Made by a program: the position numbers and the translations under genes
Shown here: positions 1 to 12,369 of the stretch, in pieces
Position numbering within the stretch: position 1 is the stretch's first letter
How the letters are laid out: each line of letters opens with the position of its first letter
Assembly: GCA_003243965.1 (NCBI GenBank)
Contig: QHBO01000011.1
Location: forward strand, 1-64,000
DNA length: 64,000 nucleotides
Reading direction: 5' to 3'
Source of the DNA: Chloroflexota bacterium
GTDB lineage: Bacteria; Chloroflexota; Limnocylindria; QHBO01
The notes under the pieces: generated by a model
Told to the model about the DNA's origin: nothing
Database searches by the model: none
The model's input: only the letters and a program-made list of their open reading frames with translations

Positions 1-1
1 C

Positions 2-163
2 CTGGAGATCGCCCGCCGTTCGCGCGCGGCAAAGGTGACCGATGCGGTGCTGCAGCCGCCCCGGTTCTACGACGTCGATCTGTCGGGACCGCGCGGCTAC
101 GTGCTGCTCCCCAAGCTGGATGAGATCCGCGCCTTTGCGCAACCGATGCTGACCGGTCCATGA
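2..163 (+). CDS. C-terminal fragment of an unidentified protein (truncated by window edge)
   Basis: Open frame from window start to TGA at 161-163 (...PPRFYDVDLSGPRGYVLLPKLDEIRAFAQPMLTGP*). Confidence 0.5.
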   Translation: MEIARRSRAAKVTDAVLQPPRFYDVDLSGPRGYVLLPKLDEIRAFAQPMLTGP

Positions 164-228
164 TCGGGTTGTAGTCAACAAGCAGCGCGGCGAGTCCGGG
201 GAGACGAAGAAGAAGTGGCCGCCCAGCC

Positions 229-690
229 CTACTCGTCGGCCGGCGCGGTCAGGCGGGCCCGCCGTTCGCTGCGGCTCTCCCGGATCCCGGTGTGGCGTGC
301 CAGCCAGAGGGCGATCCAGAAGATCGCCAGCGCATTGACCGGATGCAGCGCGGCGACCATCGGGATGCTGGCGCGGAATGCGACGAACACCGACTGGAGC
401 GTGAACAGGACGAGCACCAGGACGGTCAGCCAGACACGGTTTCGGGTCAGACGTCCGACGAGCGCCAGCGCCAGCAGGACGAGCGTCAGCCATCCGAAGG
501 TGTAGCCGAACGAGCGGTGCACCTCGAAGGTCGAGCCGGCCATCACCGCGTAGCCGGCGAGGAAGACCTGGACCACCACGCAGGCCACGAACAGCCAGGC
601 AGCCACGCCGTACGCGAGGCGCGCGAAATAGGCGGTCGGTGTCAGCGACCCGCGGTCCGCAGTTGCGGCGGCCTGGGCGGGATGTGCCAC
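229..690 (-). CDS. DUF6220-like small integral membrane protein
   Basis: ORF with four hydrophobic segments and HRSFGYTFGWLTL...LHPVNALAIFWIALWLARH pattern; GTG start at 690 preferred over the longer ORF. Confidence 0.7.
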   Translation of the reverse strand: MAHPAQAAATADRGSLTPTAYFARLAYGVAAWLFVACVVVQVFLAGYAVMAGSTFEVHRSFGYTFGWLTLVLLALALVGRLTRNRVWLTVLVLVLFTLQSVFVAFRASIPMVAALHPVNALAIFWIALWLARHTGIRESRSERRARLTAPADE

Positions 691-760
691 GAGATGCAAC
701 CTGGTTCGACTGTGACGCGGAGCATACGCGGCCGCGCAGGCACTCGCGCTCGCGAACGAC

Positions 761-1711
761 CTACGCGCCGTCAGCCATCGGTCGCACCTCGTTGATCCAG
801 CGCTCCAGCGTCTCCGCATCGAACGGGGCGGGCACCTCGCCTATGAACGTGTGGAAGCCGATCTCCTTGCAGGCGCGCATCTTCTCGGCGATCTGCTGCG
901 GCGTGCCGACCCAGAAGGTGTCGTCGTCGGCAACGTCGCTGAGCGGCGTGCGGTTGTGCTCCATGGTCGTTTCCCACAGGCGACGCGCGTCGGCTTCCGT
1001 GTCGCGGATGAAGGGCTTGCAGCCGATGGTCAGCTCGATGTCTGCCGGATCACGGCCCACGTCGTCGCAGTGCCGAAGCAGCACCTCGGTCTTATGCCGC
1101 AGCGTCTCGACGCTCCCCATCGCGTTCCACATGTCCGCGTGTCGGGCCACGGTGCGCAGGGTCTTGCGCTCGCCCGATCCGCCGATCAGGATCGGAACGT
1201 GGTCCTGCACCGGGCGCGGGAGAAGAACGAGCTCTTCGAATCGGTATCGGCCCTGTCCCGATGAGGTGACCGACCTCCCGTCGAGCAGGGCGCGTACCGC
1301 GGCGACCGAGTCCTCCAGCCAGTCGAGGCGCTGCCCGAAGCCGCTGCCGAACTCGATGCCGTGCGCAGTGTGCTCGAGCTCGAACCAGGCCCCGCCGAGG
1401 CCGGCAATCACCCGTCCCGCGCTCACATGGTCGAGGGTCGTCAGGGTCTTGGCCACGAGCCCCGGATTGCGGAAGGTGTTCGCCCCGACCAGGAGCCCGA
1501 GTCGCACCCGCGAGGTGACAGCGGCCCACGCGGCGAGAGTGGTGTAGCCCTCGAAGATCGGCTGGTACGGATCGCCGAAGATCGCGTACAGGTGGTCCCA
1601 GGTCCACAGGCTGTCGTAGCCGAGCGCGTCTACGCGCTTCGCGGCGGCTTCGAAGGCTTGCCAGTCGGTCGCCTGGCCCCAGAGGCCCACCCCGAGTCGG
1701 GATTCCGTCAC
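761..1711 (-). CDS. LLM-class F420-dependent oxidoreductase
   Basis: Luciferase-like pattern (ALGYDSLWTWDHLYAIFGDPYQPIFEGYTTLAAWAAVTSRVRLGLLV...ILIGGSGERKTLR); GTG start. Confidence 0.88.
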   Translation of the reverse strand: MTESRLGVGLWGQATDWQAFEAAAKRVDALGYDSLWTWDHLYAIFGDPYQPIFEGYTTLAAWAAVTSRVRLGLLVGANTFRNPGLVAKTLTTLDHVSAGRVIAGLGGAWFELEHTAHGIEFGSGFGQRLDWLEDSVAAVRALLDGRSVTSSGQGRYRFEELVLLPRPVQDHVPILIGGSGERKTLRTVARHADMWNAMGSVETLRHKTEVLLRHCDDVGRDPADIELTIGCKPFIRDTEADARRLWETTMEHNRTPLSDVADDDTFWVGTPQQIAEKMRACKEIGFHTFIGEVPAPFDAETLERWINEVRPMADGA

Positions 1712-1842
1712 ACGATCACCTCCCGCTGCCGCTTCATGACCTTGATTGCGCCTCGCGACGCCTCCCTCCGGGAGAGTACTCGCGCGGCGGCTGCGGCACC
1801 GGTCGGTCGACGACATCGGCGGCGGCATGGAAAGATGACGCC

Positions 1843-2598
1843 ATGTCGATCGTGCTGGTGACCGTCCTCTCCAGCTTCCTTGCCTCGGCAGTCGAGTTCG
1901 TGGAGGCATTGACCGTCGTCCTTGCCGCCGGCATCACGCGGCAATGGCGTTCGACGCTGATCGGTGCCGGGGCTGCAGTCCTCACTCTGGCCGTGCTGAT
2001 CGGCGTGTTCGGCACCGCCCTCGTGCGCTTCGTCCCGATCGAGCTGCTGCGCCTGCTGGTCGGCTGCGTGCTGCTCATCTTTGGGCTGCAATGGCTGACC
2101 AAGGCGATCCTGCGCGCGGCCGGTGCGCGCGCACGGCGTGACGAGGGCGCCCTGTACGCAGCCGATGTCGCCGAGCTTGCCGCCGATCCGCCGGTCCCCG
2201 GCTCCGGGATGGACTGGATCAGCTTCACGGTCGCCTTCAAGGGCGTGCTCCTCGAGGGGCTGGAGGTGGCGTTCATCGTCATCAGCTTCGGAAGCACCTC
2301 CCGGCAGCTTGGTCCGGCGGCGCTCGGGGCGGCTGCGGCGGCGGTATTGGTGATGACGGCCGGAGTGCTGCTCCGGCGACCCCTGGCACGGGTCCCGGAG
2401 AACGGGCTGAAGTTCGTGGTGGGCCTGATGCTGACCAGCTTCGGCGCCTACTGGGGCGGTGAGGGAGTGGGGATCGACTGGCCAACCGGCGACCTGACGA
2501 TCCTCGGCCTGCTGATCGGGTTCGCGGTCGCATCGCTCCTCGCCGTCCGCCTCGTGGCCTCGGGGCGTGGCGTGCGCCGGGCGGCGGGCGCGGCGTGA
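1843..2598 (+). CDS. COG4280-like predicted membrane protein
   Basis: Multi-TM; SAVEFVEALTVVLAAG and AFKGVLLEGLEVAFIVISFG repeats. Confidence 0.75.
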   Translation: MSIVLVTVLSSFLASAVEFVEALTVVLAAGITRQWRSTLIGAGAAVLTLAVLIGVFGTALVRFVPIELLRLLVGCVLLIFGLQWLTKAILRAAGARARRDEGALYAADVAELAADPPVPGSGMDWISFTVAFKGVLLEGLEVAFIVISFGSTSRQLGPAALGAAAAAVLVMTAGVLLRRPLARVPENGLKFVVGLMLTSFGAYWGGEGVGIDWPTGDLTILGLLIGFAVASLLAVRLVASGRGVRRAAGAA

Positions 2599-2828
2599 AG
2601 CCGGGGAATCCGATGCGGTACCTGCGCGCGTTCGGCCGCTTCTGGTGGGACTTCCTGGTCGGGGATCGCCTCGAACTGTTTCTCGGCCCGATCGCGGTCC
2701 TTGCCGTTGCCGCCCTCCTCGTCCGGTGGGGCGCATCGGGGCTGGTCGCGGGAGCGGTTCTCTTCGGCTTGGTGATCGTCACCGGGGCGCTGAGCCTGGC
2801 GCTGGTCGTGGCCGCGGGGCGTCGCTGA
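2595..2828 (+). CDS. Small two-TM membrane protein
   Basis: GTG start overlaps the stop of the upstream gene by 4 nt; two hydrophobic helices. Confidence 0.6.
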   Translation: MKPGNPMRYLRAFGRFWWDFLVGDRLELFLGPIAVLAVAALLVRWGASGLVAGAVLFGLVIVTGALSLALVVAAGRR

Positions 2829-2981
2829 CCGGGCGAACGCCGGTTGGCCCGCATCTCGGCATCCAACGGATCGGCGGTGAACGGTTGACGCCGTTCCTAC
2901 CATGGTGAGCCGGCGCCATCCGGGGAGGGCGGTCCGGAAGCACCGAAAGCGGGGGGCCGCCGCCGTGACGAAGGAGCGCGA

Positions 2982-4442
2982 ATGGCAGCCACGACCCTTC
3001 CCACCGATCCCGAGCTCGGCCTGGAGAGGAACGCCGTCGGACTGACGGAGGTCCTGTTCCAGTCGATCACCCACATGGCTCCGGCGGCCGCGGTCGCCTT
3101 CTCCATCATCTTCGCCACCACCTACTCCGGCGGCGCCACGCCCCTGGCGGTGGTGATCGCCCTGATCGGGTGCCTGCTTGTGGCGAACTCGATCGGTCAG
3201 CTGGCGCAACATCTCCCGTCGGCCGGCGGCCTGTACACCTACAACGCCCGGGGGCTCGGAGACGCCGTGGGCTTCCTGGTGGCCTGGGGCTTCATCCTCG
3301 CCGAACCGCTGGTGGCGCCGCTGCTGTACCTCATCTTCGCGTACGTGGTGGCCGGAACGCTGACCACGCATCTCCACACCCCGGCAGAGCTATGGATCCT
3401 GTTCGCCATCCTGGCTGGCCTCATCGTCTGGGCGCTCACCTACTTCGGGGTCCGGCTTTCGACGCGCACCGGCGTCCTGCTCGGTGCCTTCGAGATCGTC
3501 GTGTTCCTTGCGCTGGCGGTGACGCTGATCATCGCCGCGGGGGGCAGGAACACGCTCGCGGTCTTCTCCCCGACAACCGGTACGGCCAACGGGCTGGGCA
3601 GCGTCTTCCCGGGGATGATCTTCGCCATCCTGGCCTTCGTCGGCTTCGAGGCGGCTGCCCCGCTGGGTGAGGAGGCGCGCAACCCGCGGCGAACGGTGAA
3701 GCTCGCCGTTCTCCTATCGTGCTTCCTGATCGGGCTCTTCTATGTGCTCACCTACTACGCCGCGACGGTGTACTTCGGCCCGGCTCGAATGGCTGCCGAC
3801 TTCTACGGTTTCAACAATGCGGATCCGTGGACCGGCCTTGCCACCGAGGTGTGGGGCGCCGGGTGGATCGTCGTCTTCCTGGCCGTGGCAAACAGCGCCA
3901 TTGCGAACTCGAATGCGGCGTCGACCGCAGCCACCAGGGTGGCCTACGCAATGGGTCGCATCGGCCTGTTGCCGGCGGCCTTCGCCAGGGTCCACCCGGT
4001 GCACCGCACCCCGGTGACCGCGGTGCACGTCCAGGGAGCGGGCGGCATCATCGTCGCCGTCCTGCTGGGCCTGGTGCTCGGCGGTCCGCTGCCGGCGTTC
4101 AGCCTCATCGGATCGACGGTGACCCTGATCGTGATCGGGATCTACATCCTGACCAACATCTCGTGCACCGTCTTCTACGCGCGCGAGCGGCGGAACGAGT
4201 TCAACCCGCTCATGCACCTGGTCTTCCCGGTGCTCGGCGTGCTGGCCTTCATTCCGGCGGTGATCGCGTCGCTCGGGATCGGATTCCTGGGGATCCAGAT
4301 CCAGCCGCTCGCTTACCCGGTGAGCCTTGCGCCGATCCTCATCCTTGCCTGGATGGCGCTCGGCGTGGTGGTGCTCGCCTCCCTGCTGGCCCGCGGCCGG
4401 GATCGGTTGGCGCGCACCGGCGAGATCTTCCAGGAGGGCTGA
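2982..4442 (+). CDS. APC-family amino acid permease
   Basis: 12-TM-like pattern, GFEAAAPLGEEARNPRRTV; RBS-like gaaggagcg before ATG. Confidence 0.9.
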   Translation: MAATTLPTDPELGLERNAVGLTEVLFQSITHMAPAAAVAFSIIFATTYSGGATPLAVVIALIGCLLVANSIGQLAQHLPSAGGLYTYNARGLGDAVGFLVAWGFILAEPLVAPLLYLIFAYVVAGTLTTHLHTPAELWILFAILAGLIVWALTYFGVRLSTRTGVLLGAFEIVVFLALAVTLIIAAGGRNTLAVFSPTTGTANGLGSVFPGMIFAILAFVGFEAAAPLGEEARNPRRTVKLAVLLSCFLIGLFYVLTYYAATVYFGPARMAADFYGFNNADPWTGLATEVWGAGWIVVFLAVANSAIANSNAASTAATRVAYAMGRIGLLPAAFARVHPVHRTPVTAVHVQGAGGIIVAVLLGLVLGGPLPAFSLIGSTVTLIVIGIYILTNISCTVFYARERRNEFNPLMHLVFPVLGVLAFIPAVIASLGIGFLGIQIQPLAYPVSLAPILILAWMALGVVVLASLLARGRDRLARTGEIFQEG

Positions 4443-4448
4443 ACCGAT

Positions 4449-4481
4449 GGCGACGCCGGTCACCCGACGACCGGCGTCGCC
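4449..4481. terminator. Bidirectional hairpin between convergent genes
   Basis: Perfect 12-bp stem ggcgacgccggt/accggcgtcgcc, 9-nt loop, between converging stops at 4442 and 4482. Confidence 0.65.
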
Positions 4482-5420
4482 CTAGCCGAAGATGCCCAGC
4501 GGGCAGTAGGCGGTCACGATCCAGTTCGGCGCGTCGACCACCTCGCTGATCTTCAGGTCGACCGTCACGCTGCACAGCAGGTACGCGTCGATCGCCGCGA
4601 TCCCGTGTTCACGCCCGAGATACTCGATCATGCGTCGCGTGGCGTCGCGGGCGGCGGTCAACAGGTCGGGCCCCACGCCGTCGGTGGCGTAGAACGGACC
4701 GCGATTGGTGGCGCTGGCCAGCGGCCCGGCGGTCTGGAACTCGGGGGCGGTGACGTGCAGATCCTTTCTGACCGTGAGCCGCACCACGATGCGCATCGGC
4801 GTCTCGATCGCGGTCCCGCACACCTCGCCGTCGCCCTGGGCCGCGTGGCCGTCGCCCATCGAGAACAGGGCGCCCGGCGCGTAGACCGGCAGAAAGAGCC
4901 GCGCTCCGGCGGTGAGGTGCTTGGTGTCCATGTTGCCGCCGAACGTGTCCGGCGGAATGGTGGAGTGGGGCCCCTCTTCCCGCGGCGCCACGCCGATCTC
5001 CCCGCAGAACGGCGCGAGCGGGATCCGAGCTCCCGGAAGCAGCTCGCCGATGCCATCGCGAAGCTGCGTGATTCGCAGTGCCGCCGCGGGAAACTCGTCG
5101 GCGAGCAGCCCAAAGCCCGGAATGCTGGCGGTCCAGCCCCAGCCCGCGGGCTGGAAGTCCAGCAGCTCGACCTGCAGCGTGTCCCCTGGCTCCGCGCCCT
5201 CCACCGCGACAGGGCCGTTGACCTGGTCGACGCGCCCGAAGTCGAGGGTCGTGACGTCCGCGACGGTCGAGTCCTCGGTCAGCTGCCCGCCCGAGGCGTC
5301 GAGCGCGTCGATCTCCACCACGCTGCCGCTCGAGACGGTTGCCACGGGCGGCAGGGATCGGTCCCAGGCGAGGTGGTACTGGTCGCTTCGGATGTGGACT
5401 GAGGCCGATGGCGTCGCCAT
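4482..5420 (-). CDS. Acetamidase/formamidase family protein
   Basis: FmdA/AmdA-type motifs (GDTLQVELLDFQPAGWGW, FSMGDGHAAQGDGEVCGTAIE); start ATG 5420. Confidence 0.9.
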   Translation of the reverse strand: MATPSASVHIRSDQYHLAWDRSLPPVATVSSGSVVEIDALDASGGQLTEDSTVADVTTLDFGRVDQVNGPVAVEGAEPGDTLQVELLDFQPAGWGWTASIPGFGLLADEFPAAALRITQLRDGIGELLPGARIPLAPFCGEIGVAPREEGPHSTIPPDTFGGNMDTKHLTAGARLFLPVYAPGALFSMGDGHAAQGDGEVCGTAIETPMRIVVRLTVRKDLHVTAPEFQTAGPLASATNRGPFYATDGVGPDLLTAARDATRRMIEYLGREHGIAAIDAYLLCSVTVDLKISEVVDAPNWIVTAYCPLGIFG

Positions 5421-5437
5421 GTGAGCACTTTTCCTTC

Positions 5438-6267
5438 CTAGCGGGGCGCACCCCTGCCGAGCGTCGGGTCCCAGTTCATCAGCCAGGCATGGTCCGGATC
5501 GGTCGTGAAGTTCCATCGCCGCGCCGGACCGGCCATCACGTTGAGGTAGTAGCAGTCGTAACCGGGGGCCGCGGCGACCGCATGGTACCCGCGGGGCACG
5601 AGAACGACGTCGCCATCGTTGGCGGCGATCGTCTCGTCGAGCAGCCTGTCGGCGGTGTAGATCCGCTGCAGCGCGAAGCCTCGCGGATCGGCGAAGCGGT
5701 AGAAATACGTCTCCTCGAGCAGCGCCTCGTTTGGAGGATCCTCCGTGTCGTGCTTGTGCGGCGGATAGGACGACCAGTTTCCGGCCGGCGTGAACACCTC
5801 GACCAGGATCAGTCGGCCGGCGACCGCGTCGGGCGGCAGCAGATGCTGAACGCGCCGCGCCGTCGGCCCGTCACCCCGCTCCTCGACGCGCATCTCGCCC
5901 TCGGCCACGATCCGCGTGTCGCGCACCGGCCCTCCCGGAGCAGACGCGAGGACGACGCACGCATCCGAGGTGGCCGTGACGGACAGGTCCTGTCCAGGAC
6001 CGATGACGGCTACGCCCGGAAGGCCGCCGGCGGACAGCGCCCGCCGGCCACCGAGGGTCCCGAGCTCGCGTTGCTGCACGCGCAGCGCGGCTCCGCCCTC
6101 GACCAGGACGACCGCCAGCTCCCGTTCGTCCCCTGGGCGCTGGATCCGATCGCCGGGTCCGAGGGAATGGACCTCCAGGCCGATGTAATCCCAGCCCGCC
6201 TCCGCCGGGTTGAACGCGATCGATCGCCCCGTGCGACCGTCTCGCGCGGAACGGACCAGCAGCGGGC

Positions 6268-6271
<4 letters not shown>
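5438..6271 (-). CDS. iolB: 5-deoxy-glucuronate isomerase
   Basis: IolB pattern (WSSYPPHKHD...ETYFYRF...GFALQRIYT...VLVPRGYHAVAAAPGYDCYYLNVMAG); 4-nt overlap with iolD. Confidence 0.9.
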
Positions 6272-8142
<1,871 letters not shown>

Positions 8143-8151
8143 CGGTGCGCC

Positions 8152-9021
8152 TCAGACATCGAAGCCCAGCTCGCGCAGGTAGGCGAGGTTGCGCCGCGCG
8201 ATCGGCAGTGGCTTGTCGAACGGCGCCGGGTACATGTCCTGCTCGACGACCGCCCAGCCGGCGTAAGCCGTCTCGTCGAGGACCTGCTTGAGCGCCCGCA
8301 TGTCGACCGATCCCTCCTCGAGCAGGCAGAAGACCTCGTTGCGGACCGCCTCGCCGAAATCCCAGCCCTCGCTCCGCGCCCGCGCGAGCACGGCGGAGTC
8401 GACGTTCTTGAGGTGCAGGTACTCGATCCGCGCGCGGTGCTCCCGAACAAAGGCCACCGGCTCGCCGCCGGCATAGGCGTGGTGTCCGGTGTCGAGGCAC
8501 AGGTTGACCCGATGCCGATCGGTGAGCTCGAGGAAGCGCTCGATCTCCGCCTCCGACTCGACCGGGGTGTCGGCGTGCGGATGGAGCACCGTGCGCAGGC
8601 CGCGAACCGCCGCACGGTCGGCCAGGGTGTGCGCGCTCTCGGCCAGCAGGCGCCACCCCTCCCCGTCGATGGTCCGCTGGTCGGGCGGCTCTCCCCGCGG
8701 CAGCAGGATCAGGTAGCGCGCGTCCGCAGCGGTGGCGATCGCGAGCAGCTGGTCGAGGCTGTCGGCGAGGTCATCGACCGCCTGCGCGGCGTGAAACCGG
8801 CCCATCAGCATCACCCCGGTCAGCTCCAGCTCCCGGTGGCGCAGCTCGGGGAGCAGGTCCTCGGGCGTCGCCGCCAGGTAGCCCAGCGGACCGAGCTCGA
8901 TGGCGGAATAGCCTGCCGCGGACGCCTCGTCCAGGAAGCGCTCGGGAGGCGTCTGCAGCGGGTCGACCGGGTTCCACACGCCCCACGAGTCGGGGCAGGT
9001 GGCGGCGCGGATCGGGTTCAC
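8152..9021 (-). CDS. iolE: Inosose dehydratase-like (xylose isomerase-like TIM barrel)
   Basis: CPDSWGVW...ASAAGYSAIELGPLGYL; LCLDTGHHAYAGGEP; iol context. Confidence 0.87.
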   Translation of the reverse strand: MNPIRAATCPDSWGVWNPVDPLQTPPERFLDEASAAGYSAIELGPLGYLAATPEDLLPELRHRELELTGVMLMGRFHAAQAVDDLADSLDQLLAIATAADARYLILLPRGEPPDQRTIDGEGWRLLAESAHTLADRAAVRGLRTVLHPHADTPVESEAEIERFLELTDRHRVNLCLDTGHHAYAGGEPVAFVREHRARIEYLHLKNVDSAVLARARSEGWDFGEAVRNEVFCLLEEGSVDMRALKQVLDETAYAGWAVVEQDMYPAPFDKPLPIARRNLAYLRELGFDV

Positions 9022-10115
9022 GACGTCATCGCCGCACCGATGGCGGTCAGCAGGTCCAGATTGCGCCGGGCATCGGGCACCCCGGTCAGCGGCGGCCGCC
9101 CGGAAACGACACTCTCGTGAAAATGAGCGAGCTCGCGGAGGAAGGCCTCCTGGTACGAGGCTACGATCCGTGTGGTGCGCAGCTCATCTCCGCGCCCCTC
9201 CTCGATCTCGAGAGCGGTGGGCGCGTTGCGCAGGTATGGCGATGGAAAGTCGAGTCGCACGCGGCTGCTCTGACCGATGAAGTCGAACGTCTCACGATAG
9301 TGGCGCACGCCGGGCACCGAGGTCCACGCGTACGCGGCCCTGACGTCGCCGGGAAAGGCGATCACGGCCGCGAAACTGGTGCCGCTCGCCCAATGGTGCG
9401 CGGAGACAACACCGGTCGGCTCGCCAACGATGCCGCGCAGGATGTCGATGTCGTGGATGGCGCTCGACATCAGCAGCTGGCCCGCGACCAGGTCCTCGTC
9501 CGCCCGCGCGCCCAGCTGGGCCTCAATCAGGTTGCGCGGGGCGCCGGACAGCACCCTGCCGGCGACCTCCGCCGGTGTGAGGGGCAGCTCCGGCTCGCGA
9601 TGCGGGGGAATGCCGAGCAGGGCGTGGTGGGTGAAATAGGCCGGATCGTCGACGTTGACCACCACCGCGTCGACGAGCCGCAGATCGGGCATCTGAGCGA
9701 CCTGCTGCGCCGCGAGCCGGTAGGCCGGATCGAAGCGCTTGTGCATGCCGACCATCACCGTCCGGCCGGCGCGCTCCGCAGCCTCGCCGATGGCATCGGT
9801 CTGTCGCTGGGTGTACGCGAGCGGCTTCTCGACGAACACGTGCAGGCCTCGCTCGAGCGCCGCCAGAACGATCTGGCTGTGATCGCCGGATGACAGCACC
9901 GCGACGGCGTCCAGTGGCTCGTCCAGCAGCCGGCGCCACTCGGTGCTGCGGCTGGCGACCCGGTAGTGGTCGGCCACCAGCTGCAGGCGCGCCGCGTCGA
10001 GGTCGCAGAGCGCGGCGACAACGAATCGGTCCGAGAGGTCACGCAGGTGGGGGAGGTGCATGATCTGCGCGATGGCCCCGCAGCCAACCACACCGATGCG
10101 CAGGATCCTGGTCAC
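9018..10115 (-). CDS. Gfo/Idh/MocA family oxidoreductase, probable inositol dehydrogenase-like
   Basis: IGVVGCGAIAQIMHLPHL; EKPLAYT; cluster context; 4-nt overlap with iolE. Confidence 0.85.
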   Translation of the reverse strand: MTRILRIGVVGCGAIAQIMHLPHLRDLSDRFVVAALCDLDAARLQLVADHYRVASRSTEWRRLLDEPLDAVAVLSSGDHSQIVLAALERGLHVFVEKPLAYTQRQTDAIGEAAERAGRTVMVGMHKRFDPAYRLAAQQVAQMPDLRLVDAVVVNVDDPAYFTHHALLGIPPHREPELPLTPAEVAGRVLSGAPRNLIEAQLGARADEDLVAGQLLMSSAIHDIDILRGIVGEPTGVVSAHHWASGTSFAAVIAFPGDVRAAYAWTSVPGVRHYRETFDFIGQSSRVRLDFPSPYLRNAPTALEIEEGRGDELRTTRIVASYQEAFLRELAHFHESVVSGRPPLTGVPDARRNLDLLTAIGAAMTS

Positions 10116-10314
10116 CGTTTCATCGCGCCGAGACTCCGGGAGGGCGGGCGAGGCACACTGCCCAATGGTGGCAGAGCCGATACCATCGGTGCCCGCCCCG
10201 CGCGCGTTCTGCCGCTCGCGCGGCAGGATCAGAGCGTTCTCATGAGATTCTTAGGTCCGTGGTGCACAGTCGGTGACGCGCTGACCAACGGCCCATCACG
10301 TTGCCTGGAGGCCC

Positions 10315-10998
10315 ATGCGACTCCTCGTCGTTGAAGACGACCCAAAGCTCGGCCCGCTGCTCGTCCGCCTGTTGAAGGAGGACCGCCACCTGGTCGAGCT
10401 CGCACAGGACGGCGCCACGGCGCTGGAGCTGCTCGACGGAGATGCGTTCGAGCTCGTCATCCTGGACGTCGGCCTGCCCGACATGTCCGGGCTCGAGGTC
10501 GCCCGCCGCGTCCGTCGCGCTCGCTCACCGGTGGCGATCCTTGTCCTCACCGCGCGCGACACGATCGACGACCGGGTCACCGGCCTGGACGCCGGCGCCG
10601 ACGATTACCTTGTCAAGCCGTTCGCCTACCAGGAGCTTTCCGCGCGGCTGCGAGCTCTGTCGCGGCGCTCGGCGATCGCTCCGAACCGCCCCGGCGCGCG
10701 GCTGGAGAACGGCCCGATCCTGCTCGAGGAGGACGCGAGGCGGGTGTCCGTGGACGGGCGACACGTCAGCCTCAGCCCACGGGAGTTCTCGCTGCTCGAG
10801 TCGTTCCTGCGCCACGGCGGCCAGGTGCTCACCCGAGACCAGCTGCTGGACCAGGCGTGGCCGTACGGCGTGGCGGTGACACCCAACTCGGTCGACGCCT
10901 ACGTCCACTACCTGCGCACCAAGCTCGGAGGCGCCGGCGACCTGATCGAGACCGTCCGCAGCGTCGGCTATCGGATGCGACCGGCCTCATCGGCATGA
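10315..10998 (+). CDS. OmpR/PhoB-family response regulator
   Basis: Receiver (VVEDDPKL, VILDVGLPDMSG, LVKPFAYQEL) and winged-helix C-terminus. Confidence 0.93.
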   Translation: MRLLVVEDDPKLGPLLVRLLKEDRHLVELAQDGATALELLDGDAFELVILDVGLPDMSGLEVARRVRRARSPVAILVLTARDTIDDRVTGLDAGADDYLVKPFAYQELSARLRALSRRSAIAPNRPGARLENGPILLEEDARRVSVDGRHVSLSPREFSLLESFLRHGGQVLTRDQLLDQAWPYGVAVTPNSVDAYVHYLRTKLGGAGDLIETVRSVGYRMRPASSA

Positions 10999-12359
10999 GC
11001 CATACCGGCGTTCCGCCCCCCGACCGCGGGCCGCGTGGGGGCAGCCACGGCGTTTCCCCTGACGCCCGGCTGCTGCGGGGTGTCCGATGGAGGCTGGTGG
11101 CGTGGAGCGGCGGGAGCACATTCGCCGTCCTCCTGCTGCTCGGGATCGCGGCCTACCTGGTGGTCGCCGCGTCGCTCGCCGCGAGCAGCGAGCAGCAGCT
11201 CCGCACCCGGCTGGACGAGATCCAGCGCCGCGCGGCGGGGGCCCCGCCACCGGGCGACACGCCGACCGGCCAGCGCTTCGGCGGCTCGACGGCGGGAACG
11301 TTTGCCCTGATCGTCGGCCCCGACAACCGGGTCGCCGGACAGTTCCGCCCGACTGGCCTTCCCAACTGGGCCGGCGTCGCGGCGGCGCGGGCGGGGCGGC
11401 AGGACGTCCAGGTCACCGATGCCGGCGGCGTCCCGGTGCGCATCCTCAGCGCCCCGCTGCTGGTCAACGGGGCGACGTTCACCGTGCAGGTCGCCCAGGA
11501 CCGCACGACCGAGCTGCGGACGCTCGAGACCCTGATCCTGGTGCTGGTGATCGGCGGCGGGATGGCGGTGATCGGCGCGAGCGCGCTCGGCGCGCTGTAC
11601 GCACGCCGCGCGCTGATCCCGATCCGCGAATCGCTGCGGCGCCAGCGCGAATTTGCAGCCGATGCGAGCCACGAGCTTCGGACGCCGCTCGCCGTCATCC
11701 GGGCCAGTGTCGAGCACCTGGAGCGGCACGCCGACAAGCCGGTGCGGGCCGTTGGGGAGGCTGTCCGTGACATCCGCGACGAAGTGGACCACCTTACGGG
11801 GATGGTGGGCGACCTGCTCCTGCTGGCGCGCGCCGATTCCGGGGTTGTCGAGCTCGAGGAGCGCCCGCTCGACCTCGCCGATGTCGCCGCCGAGGCGATG
11901 TCGCCGATGGTCGCCCTGGCCGCCGGTCGCGAGGTGGAGCTCAATCTCGATCCGCGCCCGGCGCCGATGGTCGGTGACCCGCAGCGCCTCGCACAGCTGA
12001 TCACCATCCTGGTTGACAATGCGATCGCGCACAGCCCGATGGGCGCAGACGTGACGGTCGCGGTGCGTCATGTCGGCGGTCACGTCTCGGTCACCGTGGA
12101 CGATGCCGGCCCTGGCATCCGACCCGAGGACGTGGAGCACGTCTTCGACCGATTCTGGCGGGCGCCGGGGGCACCGCCTGGGGGAACCGGCCTGGGCCTC
12201 GCGATCGCCGCGTGGATCGCGCGCAGTCACGGCGGCTCGATCTCGGTGAGCAACCGCATCGGCGGCGGCGCGCGCTTCGAGGTCAGGCTCCCGGCGAGCG
12301 GGAGTCGGCCACCGGACCACACCGTTCCCGACGCGGCCGCCGTCAGCTCCGGGCGCTGA
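10995..12359 (+). CDS. Sensor histidine kinase (HisKA/HATPase)
   Basis: FAADASHELRTPLAVIRASVEHLE; GTGLGLAIAAWIARSHGG; ATGA overlap with regulator. Confidence 0.92.
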   Translation: MSHTGVPPPDRGPRGGSHGVSPDARLLRGVRWRLVAWSGGSTFAVLLLLGIAAYLVVAASLAASSEQQLRTRLDEIQRRAAGAPPPGDTPTGQRFGGSTAGTFALIVGPDNRVAGQFRPTGLPNWAGVAAARAGRQDVQVTDAGGVPVRILSAPLLVNGATFTVQVAQDRTTELRTLETLILVLVIGGGMAVIGASALGALYARRALIPIRESLRRQREFAADASHELRTPLAVIRASVEHLERHADKPVRAVGEAVRDIRDEVDHLTGMVGDLLLLARADSGVVELEERPLDLADVAAEAMSPMVALAAGREVELNLDPRPAPMVGDPQRLAQLITILVDNAIAHSPMGADVTVAVRHVGGHVSVTVDDAGPGIRPEDVEHVFDRFWRAPGAPPGGTGLGLAIAAWIARSHGGSISVSNRIGGGARFEVRLPASGSRPPDHTVPDAAAVSSGR

Positions 12360-12369
12360 CCTTACGCGC